A DNA stretch of 7,446 nt from Comamonadaceae bacterium (GTDB lineage: Bacteria; Pseudomonadota; Gammaproteobacteria; Burkholderiales; Burkholderiaceae_C). Within the stretch, counting starts at the first letter, position 1. Every line of letters begins with the position of its first letter. The position numbers and the translations under genes are program-made. Shown piece by piece: positions 1-6,503 of this stretch. The notes under the pieces were generated by a model. It was not told the DNA's origin. It was given only the letters and a program-made list of their open reading frames with translations, and searched no databases. Location of the stretch: NCBI GenBank assembly GCA_947469815.1, contig CANIRI010000113.1, positions 1-7,446 on the forward strand. The letters are read 5' to 3'.

Positions 1-521
1 AGGTCTGGCTCAACGGCATGGAAGTCACGCAGTTCACCTATTTCCAGCAGGTGGGCGGCATCGATTGCAAACCCGTCACTGGCGAAATCACCTACGGCCT
101 GGAGCGACTGGCCATGTACCTGCAAGGCGTGGACAACGTCTACAACTTGCAATGGACGGCCGATATGACGTACGGCGATGTCTACAAGCAAAACGAGGTC
201 GAGCAGTCCACCTACAACTTCGAGCACAGTGACACCGACTTTCTGTTCACGGCATTCAGTGCCCACGAAAAACAAGCCAAGCACCTGATCACGGTGCCTT
301 TGGCGTTACCCGCATATGAGCAAGTTTTGAAAGCCGCCCACACCTTCAATTTGCTGGACGCACGCGGCGCGATCAGCGTGACCGAACGCGCGGCCTACAT
401 GGGCCGCATCCGCAATCTGGCGCGGGGTGTGGCGCAGTGCTATTACGAGAGCCGCGAGCGCCTGGGCTTCCCGATGGCCCCGCCGGAATGGATCGCGCAG
501 ATGGCGAAGAAGGTGGCATGA
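1..521 (+). CDS. glyQ: Glycyl-tRNA synthetase alpha subunit, 3' part
   Basis: This is the C-terminal part of the alpha subunit of the two-subunit (alpha2beta2) bacterial glycyl-tRNA synthetase. The enzyme charges tRNA-Gly in the cytoplasm, and the alpha subunit carries the class II catalytic core. The gene enters from the left edge. The first complete codon is at 3 and about 172 residues are visible out of roughly 300 usual for the family. The visible protein opens [19 protein letters not shown], followed by the class II motif 3-like stretch [13 protein letters not shown], then [32 protein letters not shown] and [13 protein letters not shown]. All are hallmarks of GlyQ as I know it from E. 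coli. The ATG at 18 is internal, because the reading frame and the homology continue upstream to the edge. The stop TGA at 519-521 overlaps the glyS start as ATGA, which suggests translational coupling of the two subunits. Confidence 0.97.
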   Translation, partial: VWLNGMEVTQFTYFQQVGGIDCKPVTGEITYGLERLAMYLQGVDNVYNLQWTADMTYGDVYKQNEVEQSTYNFEHSDTDFLFTAFSAHEKQAKHLITVPLALPAYEQVLKAAHTFNLLDARGAISVTERAAYMGRIRNLARGVAQCYYESRERLGFPMAPPEWIAQMAKKVA

Positions 522-2668
522 GCATGGCTACCGAAAACCTGTTGCTTGAGTTGTTGGTGGAAGAGTTGCCGCCCAAGGCGCTGCGCAATTTGGGCAGGGC
601 TTTTGCGGCTGCATTGGCCGATAGCTTGAAGGCACAAGGTCTGGCTGCGGCAGACGCTGTGGTTATTGATTACGCATCGCCGCGTCGCCTCGGTGTGCAC
701 ATCGCCGCAGTGGCCGCGCAAGCCGCCGACAAAGCTGTATCCCAAAAATTGATGCCTGTTGCAGTTGGCCGGGATGCCAGCGGAGACGCCACGCCCGCGC
801 TGCTCAAGAAACTGCAATCCTTGGGCGCGGATGCCAGCGCGGTGCCGAGTCTGCACAAGCGCATGGACGGTAAAGCCGAGGCCTTGTTTTTTGACAGCAC
901 CGTGCGCGGTGCCAGCTTAGCTGACGGCTTGCAAAAAGCGCTCGCTGAAGCCATCGCCAAGCTCCCTATTCCTAAGGTCATGCAGTACCAACTGGAGCGC
1001 GATTGCGAGCTGCCCGGCTGGAGCACTGTGAGCTTTGTGCGCCCGGCCCACGGCCTGATCGCCCTGCACGGCAGTGCGGTGGTTCCGGTCACGGCGCTGG
1101 GCTTGCGCGCAGGCAACAGCACGCAAGGGCACCGCTTTGAAGCCCGCTTGTCGCCGGTGGTGATTGCGCACGCCGATGCCTATGAACAAACCCTGGCGGA
1201 GGATGGCGCGGTGATCGCCAGTTTTGACAAGCGCCGTGCCGACATTGCCCGGCAATTGCAAGCCGCAGCGACAGCCCTCGGAGCCCAGCCGGTAGACGAC
1301 GAGGCCTTGTTAGATGAGGTGACCGGCCTGGTCGAGCGCCCCACCGTCATGGTGTGCAGCTTTGACGCTGAGTTTTTGGAAGTGCCCCAAGAGTGTCTGA
1401 TTCTGACCATGAAGGCGAACCAGAAATACTTCCCGCTGCTGGACGCGGCGGGCAAACTGAGCAACCGGTTTTTGATCGTCAGCAACATCAATCCGGCTGA
1501 CCGGAGCGCTGTGATCGGCGGCAATGAACGCGTGGTGCGCCCGCGCTTGGCCGATGCCCAATTTTTCTTCAACCAGGACCGCAAGCGAACGCTGGAGTCG
1601 CGCGTTGAGGGCCTGTCCAAAGTGGTGTATCACAACCAGCTGGGCACGCAGGGCGATCGCATGCAGCGCGTGTGTGCCATCGCTCGGAGTATCGCAACGG
1701 CGCTGGCCACAAATGGCTTGCAGCCGTATGCTAAAGACCCTGAGCCCTTTGTTGAACTTGTCGCCAGCGCAGCGCGTTTGGGCAAGACCGATTTGCTGAC
1801 CGAAATGGTGGGTGAGTTTCCCGAGCTGCAAGGCATCATGGGCGGCTACTACGCCCGCCACGACGGTTTGTCTGCGGAAGTTGCCGAAGCAATTGAAGAC
1901 CACTACAAACCGCGTTTCGCCGGAGACAGTTTGCCGCGCAGCGATGTCGGCCTGGTGGTGGCGCTGGCTGACAAGCTCGAAACGCTGGTGGGCATGTTCG
2001 GCACGGGCAACTTGCCCACGGGCGACAAAGATCCGTTCGCCTTGCGCCGCCATGCGCTGGGGGTGATTCGCATGCTGGTGGAAAAGGACTTGCCTTTGCC
2101 GTTGGCTCACCTGCTGCGCGACGCGAACCCGGCCTTCGGCGCGCTCATCACCGATGCCACGGTCGCGCTGGCCGACTTCATGTACGACCGCCTATCCGGC
2201 AGCTTGCGCGAGCAAGGCTACAGCGCCCAAGAGATCGGCGCTGTGCTCGCCCTGCGCCCGCAGCGTTTGGGCGAAGTGCCCAAGCGGCTTGCGGCGGTGC
2301 GCGCCTTCGCCGCCCTGCCTGAGAGCCCCGCGCTTGCCGCTGCCAATAAGCGCATATCCAACATCCTCAAAAAAGCCGACGACGTGGACGCGCATGTCAG
2401 TCTGGTTTTGTTGCAGGAAGACGCTGAGAAAGCCCTGTACGCCGCGATGCAAACCGTGCTGCCCAAATCCCAGGCGCTGTTCGAGGCCGGTGACTACACC
2501 GCCAGCTTGCAAGCACTCGCCGTATTGCGCGCGCCAGTAGATGCTTTCTTCGACGGCGTCATGGTCAACGCCGAGCAGCTGGATGTGCGGCTGAACCGCC
2601 TGGGTCTGCTCAAGACCCTGCACCTGGCCATGAACCGCGTGGCCGACCTGTCCAAACTCGCGGCTTGA
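518..2668 (+). CDS. glyS: Glycyl-tRNA synthetase beta subunit
   Basis: This is the beta subunit of tetrameric glycyl-tRNA synthetase, needed for tRNA-Gly recognition and for activity with GlyQ. It has 716 residues, slightly longer than the E. coli protein (about 689). The N-terminus reads [16 protein letters not shown]. Conserved [11 protein letters not shown] sits near 297-307 and [14 protein letters not shown] follows. The HD-like domain has [20 protein letters not shown] from 427, and [13 protein letters not shown] lies near 495-507. The C-terminal DALR-type anticodon-binding domain carries [20 protein letters not shown] from 677. The start at 518 overlaps the glyQ stop and has AAGAAGG at 507-513 as ribosome binding site. 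An ATG two codons later (524) has equally good spacing, so the true start is uncertain by two residues. An open frame extends upstream to 437, but that stretch is glyQ coding sequence in another frame and is not used. Confidence 0.97.
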   Translation: MSMATENLLLELLVEELPPKALRNLGRAFAAALADSLKAQGLAAADAVVIDYASPRRLGVHIAAVAAQAADKAVSQKLMPVAVGRDASGDATPALLKKLQSLGADASAVPSLHKRMDGKAEALFFDSTVRGASLADGLQKALAEAIAKLPIPKVMQYQLERDCELPGWSTVSFVRPAHGLIALHGSAVVPVTALGLRAGNSTQGHRFEARLSPVVIAHADAYEQTLAEDGAVIASFDKRRADIARQLQAAATALGAQPVDDEALLDEVTGLVERPTVMVCSFDAEFLEVPQECLILTMKANQKYFPLLDAAGKLSNRFLIVSNINPADRSAVIGGNERVVRPRLADAQFFFNQDRKRTLESRVEGLSKVVYHNQLGTQGDRMQRVCAIARSIATALATNGLQPYAKDPEPFVELVASAARLGKTDLLTEMVGEFPELQGIMGGYYARHDGLSAEVAEAIEDHYKPRFAGDSLPRSDVGLVVALADKLETLVGMFGTGNLPTGDKDPFALRRHALGVIRMLVEKDLPLPLAHLLRDANPAFGALITDATVALADFMYDRLSGSLREQGYSAQEIGAVLALRPQRLGEVPKRLAAVRAFAALPESPALAAANKRISNILKKADDVDAHVSLVLLQEDAEKALYAAMQTVLPKSQALFEAGDYTASLQALAVLRAPVDAFFDGVMVNAEQLDVRLNRLGLLKTLHLAMNRVADLSKLAA

Positions 2669-2684
2669 TCGCCCGGGAGTTGCC

Positions 2685-3236
2685 ATGAAACTTGTCATTC
2701 TCGACCGCGACGGCACGATCAACGAGGACCGCGACGACTACGTCAAGTCGCCCGCGCAATGGCTGCCCTTGCCCGGCGCGCTGGAGGCGATTGCCCGGCT
2801 CAACCATGCGGGCTGGCACGTGGTGGTGGCGAGTAACCAAAGCGGTATCGGGCGCGGTTTGTTCGATATGGAAACCCTCAACGCCATGCACAGCAAGATG
2901 CACAGCCTGCTGGCAGCCGCCGGGGGCCGGGTGGACGCGGTGTTCTTTTGCCCCCATACCCCGGCTGATGCGTGTGACTGCCGCAAGCCGGCATCGGGTT
3001 TGTTCCGCCGCATCGGCGAGCGCTATGGCATTGATTTACGCGGTGTCCCCGCCGTGGGCGACACGGCGCGTGACGCGGTGGCGGCATTGGCTGTGGGCTG
3101 CGCGCCGCATCTGGTGCGCACCGGCAAGTCCCAGGGTCTGCCGGAAGGCGGCTTGCCCCATGGCTGCCCGCCGGGGTGCCAGTCGCACGCCGACCTGGCG
3201 GCGTTTGTGGATGCGCTCATTGGCAGTGGCGCGTAA
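2685..3236 (+). CDS. gmhB: D-glycero-D-manno-heptose 1,7-bisphosphate 7-phosphatase
   Basis: This is a HAD-superfamily phosphatase of 183 residues that removes the 7-phosphate from heptose 1,7-bisphosphate in the cytoplasm. The step belongs to ADP-heptose synthesis for the LPS inner core. HAD motif I is DRDGTIN, with nucleophile D7 and acid D9. Motif II lies in ASNQSGIGRG (Ser in the usual S/T position). A likely motif III Lys is K101, and motif IV is GDTARD with D126 and D130. The GmhB zinc-binding loop is present as C89-P-H91 and C97-D-C99, shorter than in E. coli. GGGAG at 2675-2679 precedes the ATG, and the gene begins 16 bp after glyS, so it probably shares that transcript. Near the C-terminus C161, C165 and H168 sit in a loop that is not part of the known zinc site. 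Whether the alpha or beta anomer is preferred cannot be read from the sequence. A related histidinol-phosphate phosphatase is a weaker alternative. Confidence 0.92.
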   Translation: MKLVILDRDGTINEDRDDYVKSPAQWLPLPGALEAIARLNHAGWHVVVASNQSGIGRGLFDMETLNAMHSKMHSLLAAAGGRVDAVFFCPHTPADACDCRKPASGLFRRIGERYGIDLRGVPAVGDTARDAVAALAVGCAPHLVRTGKSQGLPEGGLPHGCPPGCQSHADLAAFVDALIGSGA

Positions 3237-3260
3237 GCGCCTGCGCCGCACCGGACCGCC

Positions 3261-4013
3261 ATGAACTTTTTGCGTTCGCTGTTGCACGCGCTGTGGATGC
3301 TGGTGACCGTGGTGCCTTGGGGCTTGTTGATGCTGCTGGTATCCACCCGGGTGCGGGGCGTGCGCCTGTACTGGATGGCGGTTCGCTGGCTACGTTGGGC
3401 AGTCGACGGAGCGCGCATCATTTTGGGTATCCGCGTGCAGGTGCTCGGCGCTGAGCATTTGCCCACCGGTGATGGCCAAGGCGTGGTGCTGCTGGTCAAA
3501 CACCAGTCCACGCTGGAGACTTTTTTGCTGCCCACGCTGATGCCGCGCCCACTGGCCTATGTGTTCAAAAAAGAGCTGCTCTACATTCCATTTTTCGGCT
3601 GGGCCATGGGCCGGCTGGACATGATCCATATCGACCGTGCCCTGCGTGCCAAAGCCTTTTCCAAAGTGGTCTCGCAGGGCCAGGAACTGCTGGCGCGCGG
3701 CATCTGGGTGATCATGTTCCCCGAAGGCACACGGATACCGCGCGGCGAGCGGGGCGTCTACAAAGTGGGAGGCACCAAGTTGGCGGTGCAAACCGGTGCT
3801 GCGGTGGTGCCGGTGGCGGTGAACACCGCAACCGTGTGGCCGCGCAAAGCCTTTATCAAGCGGCCTGGCTTGGTCACCGTGTCGATCGGCAAACCCATTC
3901 CCAGCCAGGGTCGCCGCGCTGATGAGTTGATGGCTGAAGTCGAAGCCTGGATCGAGGCCGAGATGCGCCGCCTGGATCCGCAGGCGTACACAGCCGCCTT
4001 GGATACGCCCTAG
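3261..4013 (+). CDS. plsC: 1-acyl-sn-glycerol-3-phosphate acyltransferase (PlsC family)
   Basis: This is a membrane-associated acyltransferase of 250 residues of the lysophosphatidic acid acyltransferase family. Such enzymes make phosphatidic acid from lysophosphatidate and acyl-ACP or acyl-CoA at the inner membrane. A hydrophobic segment (about residues 9-27, with LWMLVTVVPWGLLMLLV) anchors the N-terminus. Block I is KHQSTLETF, with H81 and E86 (HX4E instead of the textbook HX4D). Block II is GRLDMIHIDR at 117-126. Block III is FPEGTR with E155-G-T-R158, and block IV is VVPVAVN at 182-188. All four blocks are in order with normal spacing. The gene starts 24 bp after gmhB. The ribosome binding site is weak (CGGA upstream of ATG 3261), so expression may rely on translation of the upstream gene. 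The symbol is given by family; acylation of another lysophospholipid is possible. Confidence 0.88.
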   Translation: MNFLRSLLHALWMLVTVVPWGLLMLLVSTRVRGVRLYWMAVRWLRWAVDGARIILGIRVQVLGAEHLPTGDGQGVVLLVKHQSTLETFLLPTLMPRPLAYVFKKELLYIPFFGWAMGRLDMIHIDRALRAKAFSKVVSQGQELLARGIWVIMFPEGTRIPRGERGVYKVGGTKLAVQTGAAVVPVAVNTATVWPRKAFIKRPGLVTVSIGKPIPSQGRRADELMAEVEAWIEAEMRRLDPQAYTAALDTP

Positions 4014-4027
4014 GAGACCGCGCCTTG
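4013..4027 (+). promoter_or_regulatory. Ribosome binding site and TTG start of the YgjP-like gene
   Basis: GGAG at 4013-4016 overlaps the last base of the plsC stop codon and lies 8 nt before TTG at 4025-4027. This spacing favours TTG 4025 as the start over the in-frame ATG at 4190. Before 4190 the nearest purine-rich stretch (GAGGG) directly abuts the codon. Confidence 0.6.
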
Positions 4028-4882
4028 CACCGTTTGTTGCGCTACACGCTGGATTTGTTTTCTCCGGCCCCCCCCGCGCCGTTAACGTCGCCATCGCCGC
4101 CAACATCGACTCTGGCGGAGCCGGTTGACGCCAACACGCCTCCCGCGTTTTGCCACCCCCAGGCCACCCGCCAGGCGCTGTGTGAGGGTATGCCGGTGCG
4201 TTATGCCTTTGTGCGCGCGCGCCGCCGCACCATCGGCTTTCAGGTCGGACCCCAGGGCTTGAGCGTGCGTGCGCCGCTGCGCACTCCTTTGTATGTGGTG
4301 GACGCCGCGCTGCAGGAAAAAGCGGCGTGGATCGTGCGCAAATTGCGCGATGTCGGCAGGCGTCAGCAGGCCCAAGCCCCGCTGGCTATCAATTGGTCGG
4401 ACGGCATGGAATTGCCTTATTTGGGGCGCACCATCATGCTGCGGCTGGACCGGCGGCAGTCCCTCAGTGCGGCCCCGGTCTGGGATGCGGCGGGCGACAC
4501 CCTGTGGCTACCGCTGGGCGCTGATGCCACGCCCGCGCAGTTGCAGCGCGCCACGCAACGCTGGATGCAGGAGCAGGCGCTGGTTTTGTTTGGCCAGCGT
4601 CTGGCGCATTTCGCGCCGCAGCTCGGCGTGCGCTGGAGCAGCTTGCTCTTGAGCAATGCGCGCACCCGTTGGGGCAGCGCCAAGGCGGATGGGACGGTGC
4701 GCTTGCATTGGCGGCTGTTGCAGTTCCGCCCGGAGGTGATTGACTATGTGGTGGTGCACGAACTCAGCCATTTGCGGGTGATGGACCACAGCCCTGATTT
4801 TTGGCATACGGTGCAATCCGTTTTGCCGGATTACACGGCGCTGCGCCGCGAACTCAAGCTGGAGCGTCTGCCCGCGTGGTGA
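4025..4882 (+). CDS. YgjP/SprT-like zinc metallopeptidase (DUF45 family)
   Basis: This is a predicted zinc-dependent metallopeptidase of the YgjP-like (DUF45, PF01863) family, 285 residues, with no clear physiological substrate. The zinc site is HELSH at 245-249 (H245, catalytic E246, H249) followed by a third ligand candidate, H255, in MDHSPDFW. The family signature before it is NARTRWGSAKADGTVRLHWR, corresponding to the WGS...LNWR block of relatives. RARRRTIGFQV near residue 65 marks the start of the conserved domain. The first 55 or so residues form a proline-, alanine- and serine-rich extension that looks disordered. It contains a run of eight C at 4068-4075. Translation probably starts at TTG 4025; starting at ATG 4190 (M56) would remove the extension but keep the whole domain. 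No signal peptide or membrane segment is evident, so a cytoplasmic location is likely. The gene is 11 bp from plsC and its 3' end overlaps the opposing MBL gene by 29 bp. Confidence 0.85.
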   Translation: MHRLLRYTLDLFSPAPPAPLTSPSPPTSTLAEPVDANTPPAFCHPQATRQALCEGMPVRYAFVRARRRTIGFQVGPQGLSVRAPLRTPLYVVDAALQEKAAWIVRKLRDVGRRQQAQAPLAINWSDGMELPYLGRTIMLRLDRRQSLSAAPVWDAAGDTLWLPLGADATPAQLQRATQRWMQEQALVLFGQRLAHFAPQLGVRWSSLLLSNARTRWGSAKADGTVRLHWRLLQFRPEVIDYVVVHELSHLRVMDHSPDFWHTVQSVLPDYTALRRELKLERLPAW

Positions 4883-5924
4883 AGCGGTAAACGCCGTCCG
4901 GGTGGCGGGTCCGCAGTACGCGCTGCGTGAACCAGAGCCAGTGCAAATGGGCAATGGCTTCGCCCATCGCAAACGTGGTTTGGTGGAAATCCAGCGGGCG
5001 TTTGAACAAGACCGGCAATACATCGAATGCGCTGCAGGGCGCGGCGCTGCACGCGGCCTGCAGTTCCGCCAGCCGGTCTGCGTGGTGGGTTTGCAGCTGG
5101 TCAATCCGCGTGTGCAAGCCGGTGAACGGTTTGCCGTGCGAGGGCAAGACCAGCGTATCCGCAGGTAAGGCGCGGAACTTGTCGATCGACATCAAAAACA
5201 AAGCCAGTGCGTCAGATTCCGGCTCTTGGGGATAAACGCTGACGTTGGTTGAAATCCGGGGTAACACCATATCGCCGCTGATCAACACGCCGCTTGCAGC
5301 GCAATACAAAGCCAGGTGTTCAGGCGCGTGGCCAAAGCCGCTGATGCAGCGCCACTCCCGGCCGCCAATCAGAAGAAGGGTGCCATCCTGCATACGGTGG
5401 TAGGTAGAGGGCAACTGGGGAACCAGGCTGCGGTAAAAGTCGCTGCGCAGCCGGATCCGGGCCATGTCCTCGGGGCTGCTCCAGCCGTGGGCGTACATGA
5501 AGTCAGCCGACATGTCGCCGCTCAAGGCTGTGTCTTCCGCACACAGGTTGCGGGCGACGTAATAGTCTGTGCCGCTGACCCACAAGCCGACCTGCCAGCG
5601 CCCGCACAGCCAATGCGCCAGGCCGATATGGTCCGGGTGCATGTGGGTGGCGATGACCCGCAGCACCGGAAGACCTTCCAGCTCCTGCTCAAACAGCAAT
5701 TCCCATTGCGCACGCGACGCGGGCGCGTCGATGCAGCAGTCCACAATGCTCCAACCGGCCACGCCATCGAGCTCGTCGCGCAGCAGCCACAAATTGATGT
5801 GGTCCAGCGCAAAAGGCAGCGCCATGCGGATCCACTTCACGCCCGGTGCCACCTCGATGCAGGCCCCTGACGGCGGCAAGGTGTTGGCAAGCGGGTAGTG
5901 CAGCTGGGCTTCCTGGAGGTTCAT
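4854..5924 (-). CDS. Metallo-beta-lactamase-fold hydrolase, LACTB2-like architecture
   Basis: This is a metallo-beta-lactamase-superfamily hydrolase of 356 residues with a complete dinuclear metal site: THMHPDH (H94, H96, D98, H99), H199 in GFGHAPEH, D218 in SGDMV and H263 in LPSHG. About 65 mostly polar residues (120-185) lie between the core strands and probably form a helical lid. The C-terminal part from about 300, with MGEAIAHLHWLW and a final GVYRF strand, resembles the small winged-helix domain of LACTB2-type proteins. The substrate is unknown. By context it may hydrolyse an acyl thioester or ester linked to branched-chain acyl-CoA breakdown, but that is inference. The ATG at 5924 is the first available start, since a TGA lies in frame 39 nt upstream. 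It has no Shine-Dalgarno sequence and lies at the junction of a tandem 10-bp repeat. The gene is divergent from the MerR regulator and has its own promoter. Its end overlaps the peptidase gene. Confidence 0.85.
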   Translation of the reverse strand: MNLQEAQLHYPLANTLPPSGACIEVAPGVKWIRMALPFALDHINLWLLRDELDGVAGWSIVDCCIDAPASRAQWELLFEQELEGLPVLRVIATHMHPDHIGLAHWLCGRWQVGLWVSGTDYYVARNLCAEDTALSGDMSADFMYAHGWSSPEDMARIRLRSDFYRSLVPQLPSTYHRMQDGTLLLIGGREWRCISGFGHAPEHLALYCAASGVLISGDMVLPRISTNVSVYPQEPESDALALFLMSIDKFRALPADTLVLPSHGKPFTGLHTRIDQLQTHHADRLAELQAACSAAPCSAFDVLPVLFKRPLDFHQTTFAMGEAIAHLHWLWFTQRVLRTRHPDGVYRFTTRADAPA

Positions 5925-5933
5925 GGAGGTTCG
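5914..5933. repeat. Tandem 10-bp repeat over the MBL start codon
   Basis: TGGAGGTTCA (5914-5923) is followed at once by TGGAGGTTCG (5924-5933). The two copies differ only in the last base. The MBL start codon (5924-5922, minus strand) spans the junction. On the MBL mRNA the copies read as two CCUCC-containing blocks on either side of AUG, the opposite polarity to a ribosome binding site. Confidence 0.7.
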
Positions 5934-5959
5934 CGGGGGTTTGTGGCGTGGGGTGATGG

Positions 5960-5988
5960 TTCATAATTGACGTTTACGTTAACGTCAA
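5960..5988 (-). promoter_or_regulatory. Predicted sigma70 promoter of the MBL hydrolase gene
   Basis: On the minus strand, TTGACG (5988-5983) lies 17 bp from TATGAA (5965-5960), which fits the sigma70 consensus at 5 of 6 and 4 of 6 positions. Transcription would start near 5953 and leave a leader of about 30 nt before the ATG at 5924. The -35 element is embedded in the ACGT palindrome, so a protein bound there would compete with RNA polymerase. Confidence 0.55.
5967..5988. promoter_or_regulatory. Palindromic operator, probable LiuR/MerR-family site
   Basis: The perfect arms TTGACGTT (5967-5974) and AACGTCAA (5981-5988) flank TACGTT. The dyad centred at 5977.5 pairs at 10 of 11 positions. A second dyad centred at 5980.5 (5972-5989, core ACGTTAACGT) pairs at 8 of 9. 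ACGT occurs three times with a 6-bp period (5970, 5976, 5982). From memory, LiuR sites in proteobacteria are ACGT-containing palindromes of this sort; I could not verify the published consensus. The site lies between the divergent MBL and MerR genes, so it probably serves both. On the plus strand no convincing -10 was found; CATTGT at 5999-6004, 20 bp after TTTACG (5973-5978), is the best weak candidate. Confidence 0.7.
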
Positions 5989-6036
5989 CTTGCCTGGGCA
6001 TTGTAGGTGGCGGCGCACGCGGATGTTCTCGACCCC

Positions 6037-6056
6037 AAGGAGTCTTTTAATTTATG
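6037..6056 (+). promoter_or_regulatory. Ribosome binding site of the MerR-family regulator
   Basis: AAGGAG at 6037-6042 is a strong Shine-Dalgarno sequence 11 nt before ATG 6054. The spacing is a little long. The intervening sequence is A/T-rich (TCTTTTAATTT), which should keep the start accessible. It is the best ribosome binding site in the divergent locus and supports the chosen start. Confidence 0.7.
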
Positions 6057-6503
6057 AGCCACAGCATCAGCGATCTGGCCCGCGAGTTTGATCTCACCAC
6101 ACGCGCGATCCGGTTTTACGAAGACCTGGGCTTGCTGCAACCCCAGCGCACCGGCCCGCTCGGGCGCAACCGGGTCTATAGCGCGCGCGACCGAACCCGT
6201 CTGAAGCTGACCCTGCGCGCCAAGCGCCTGGGCCTGAGCCTGACCGAGGCCAAAGACATCATCGACACCTATGACGGCCCGCGTGACACCGGCGCGCAAT
6301 TACAGAAATTCCTCGAGGTATTGGCGCGACACCGCGCGCAGGTAGAAGGCCAGCTCGCGGACCTGCAAGCCAACCTCGAAGAAATCAAAACCCACCAACG
6401 CGAGGCGCGTGCCCTGCTGGCCCGTATGGATGTCACCGCGCCCAAGGCCGCGCCTAAACCGGCGCGTAAAACCACGGCCCGAACCCCTGGTGTTCCCGCA
6501 TGA
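6054..6503 (+). CDS. liuR: MerR-family transcriptional regulator, LiuR-like
   Basis: This is a MerR-type DNA-binding regulator of 149 residues. The N-terminal winged helix-turn-helix reads [20 protein letters not shown] (residues 4-23) then DLGLLQPQR, with the second wing at [21 protein letters not shown] helical dimerisation segment, probably coiled coil, covers about 80-125. There is no cysteine, so a metal- or redox-sensing MerR of the MerR, CueR or SoxR type is unlikely. The last 24 or so residues are rich in Lys, Pro, Ala and Thr ([18 protein letters not shown]) and look disordered and basic. LiuR proteins control leucine and isovalerate catabolism genes. The identity here rests on the family sequence and on the isovaleryl-CoA dehydrogenase gene directly downstream, which overlaps by ATGA. 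It probably represses or controls its own operon and the divergent MBL gene through the palindrome at 5967-5988. The ligand cannot be deduced from the sequence. Confidence 0.85.
   Translation: MSHSISDLAREFDLTTRAIRFYEDLGLLQPQRTGPLGRNRVYSARDRTRLKLTLRAKRLGLSLTEAKDIIDTYDGPRDTGAQLQKFLEVLARHRAQVEGQLADLQANLEEIKTHQREARALLARMDVTAPKAAPKPARKTTARTPGVPA

Noticed and set aside
437..517. Upstream in-frame extension of glyS to ATG 437
   Set aside because: The extra 27 residues read through glyQ coding sequence in another frame and do not resemble GlyS; ATG 518 or 524 directly precedes the conserved N-terminus and has a ribosome binding site.
1310..2110. A 266-codon open frame on the minus strand inside glyS
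   Set aside because: It is a shadow of glyS codon structure, with His/Gln-rich composition and no domain or suitable ribosome binding site.
3390..4106. A 238-codon minus-strand open frame opposite plsC
   Set aside because: It is fully antisense to a gene with all four acyltransferase blocks, and its product has no recognisable motif.
4206..4228. GCGCGCGCGCC-type alternating run (Z-DNA or regulatory repeat?)
   Set aside because: It encodes the Arg-rich RARRRT start of the conserved YgjP domain and is explained by codon use in high-GC DNA.
4880..4930. Possible terminator hairpin after the peptidase gene
   Set aside because: Only weak GC-rich pairings are visible, without a T-tract, and the segment is coding for the MBL protein on the other strand.
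5689..5964. A 91-codon minus-strand frame starting upstream of the MBL gene at 5964
   Set aside because: It is in a different frame from the MBL gene, its start would fall within the predicted -10 region, and it overlaps a gene with a complete metal site.
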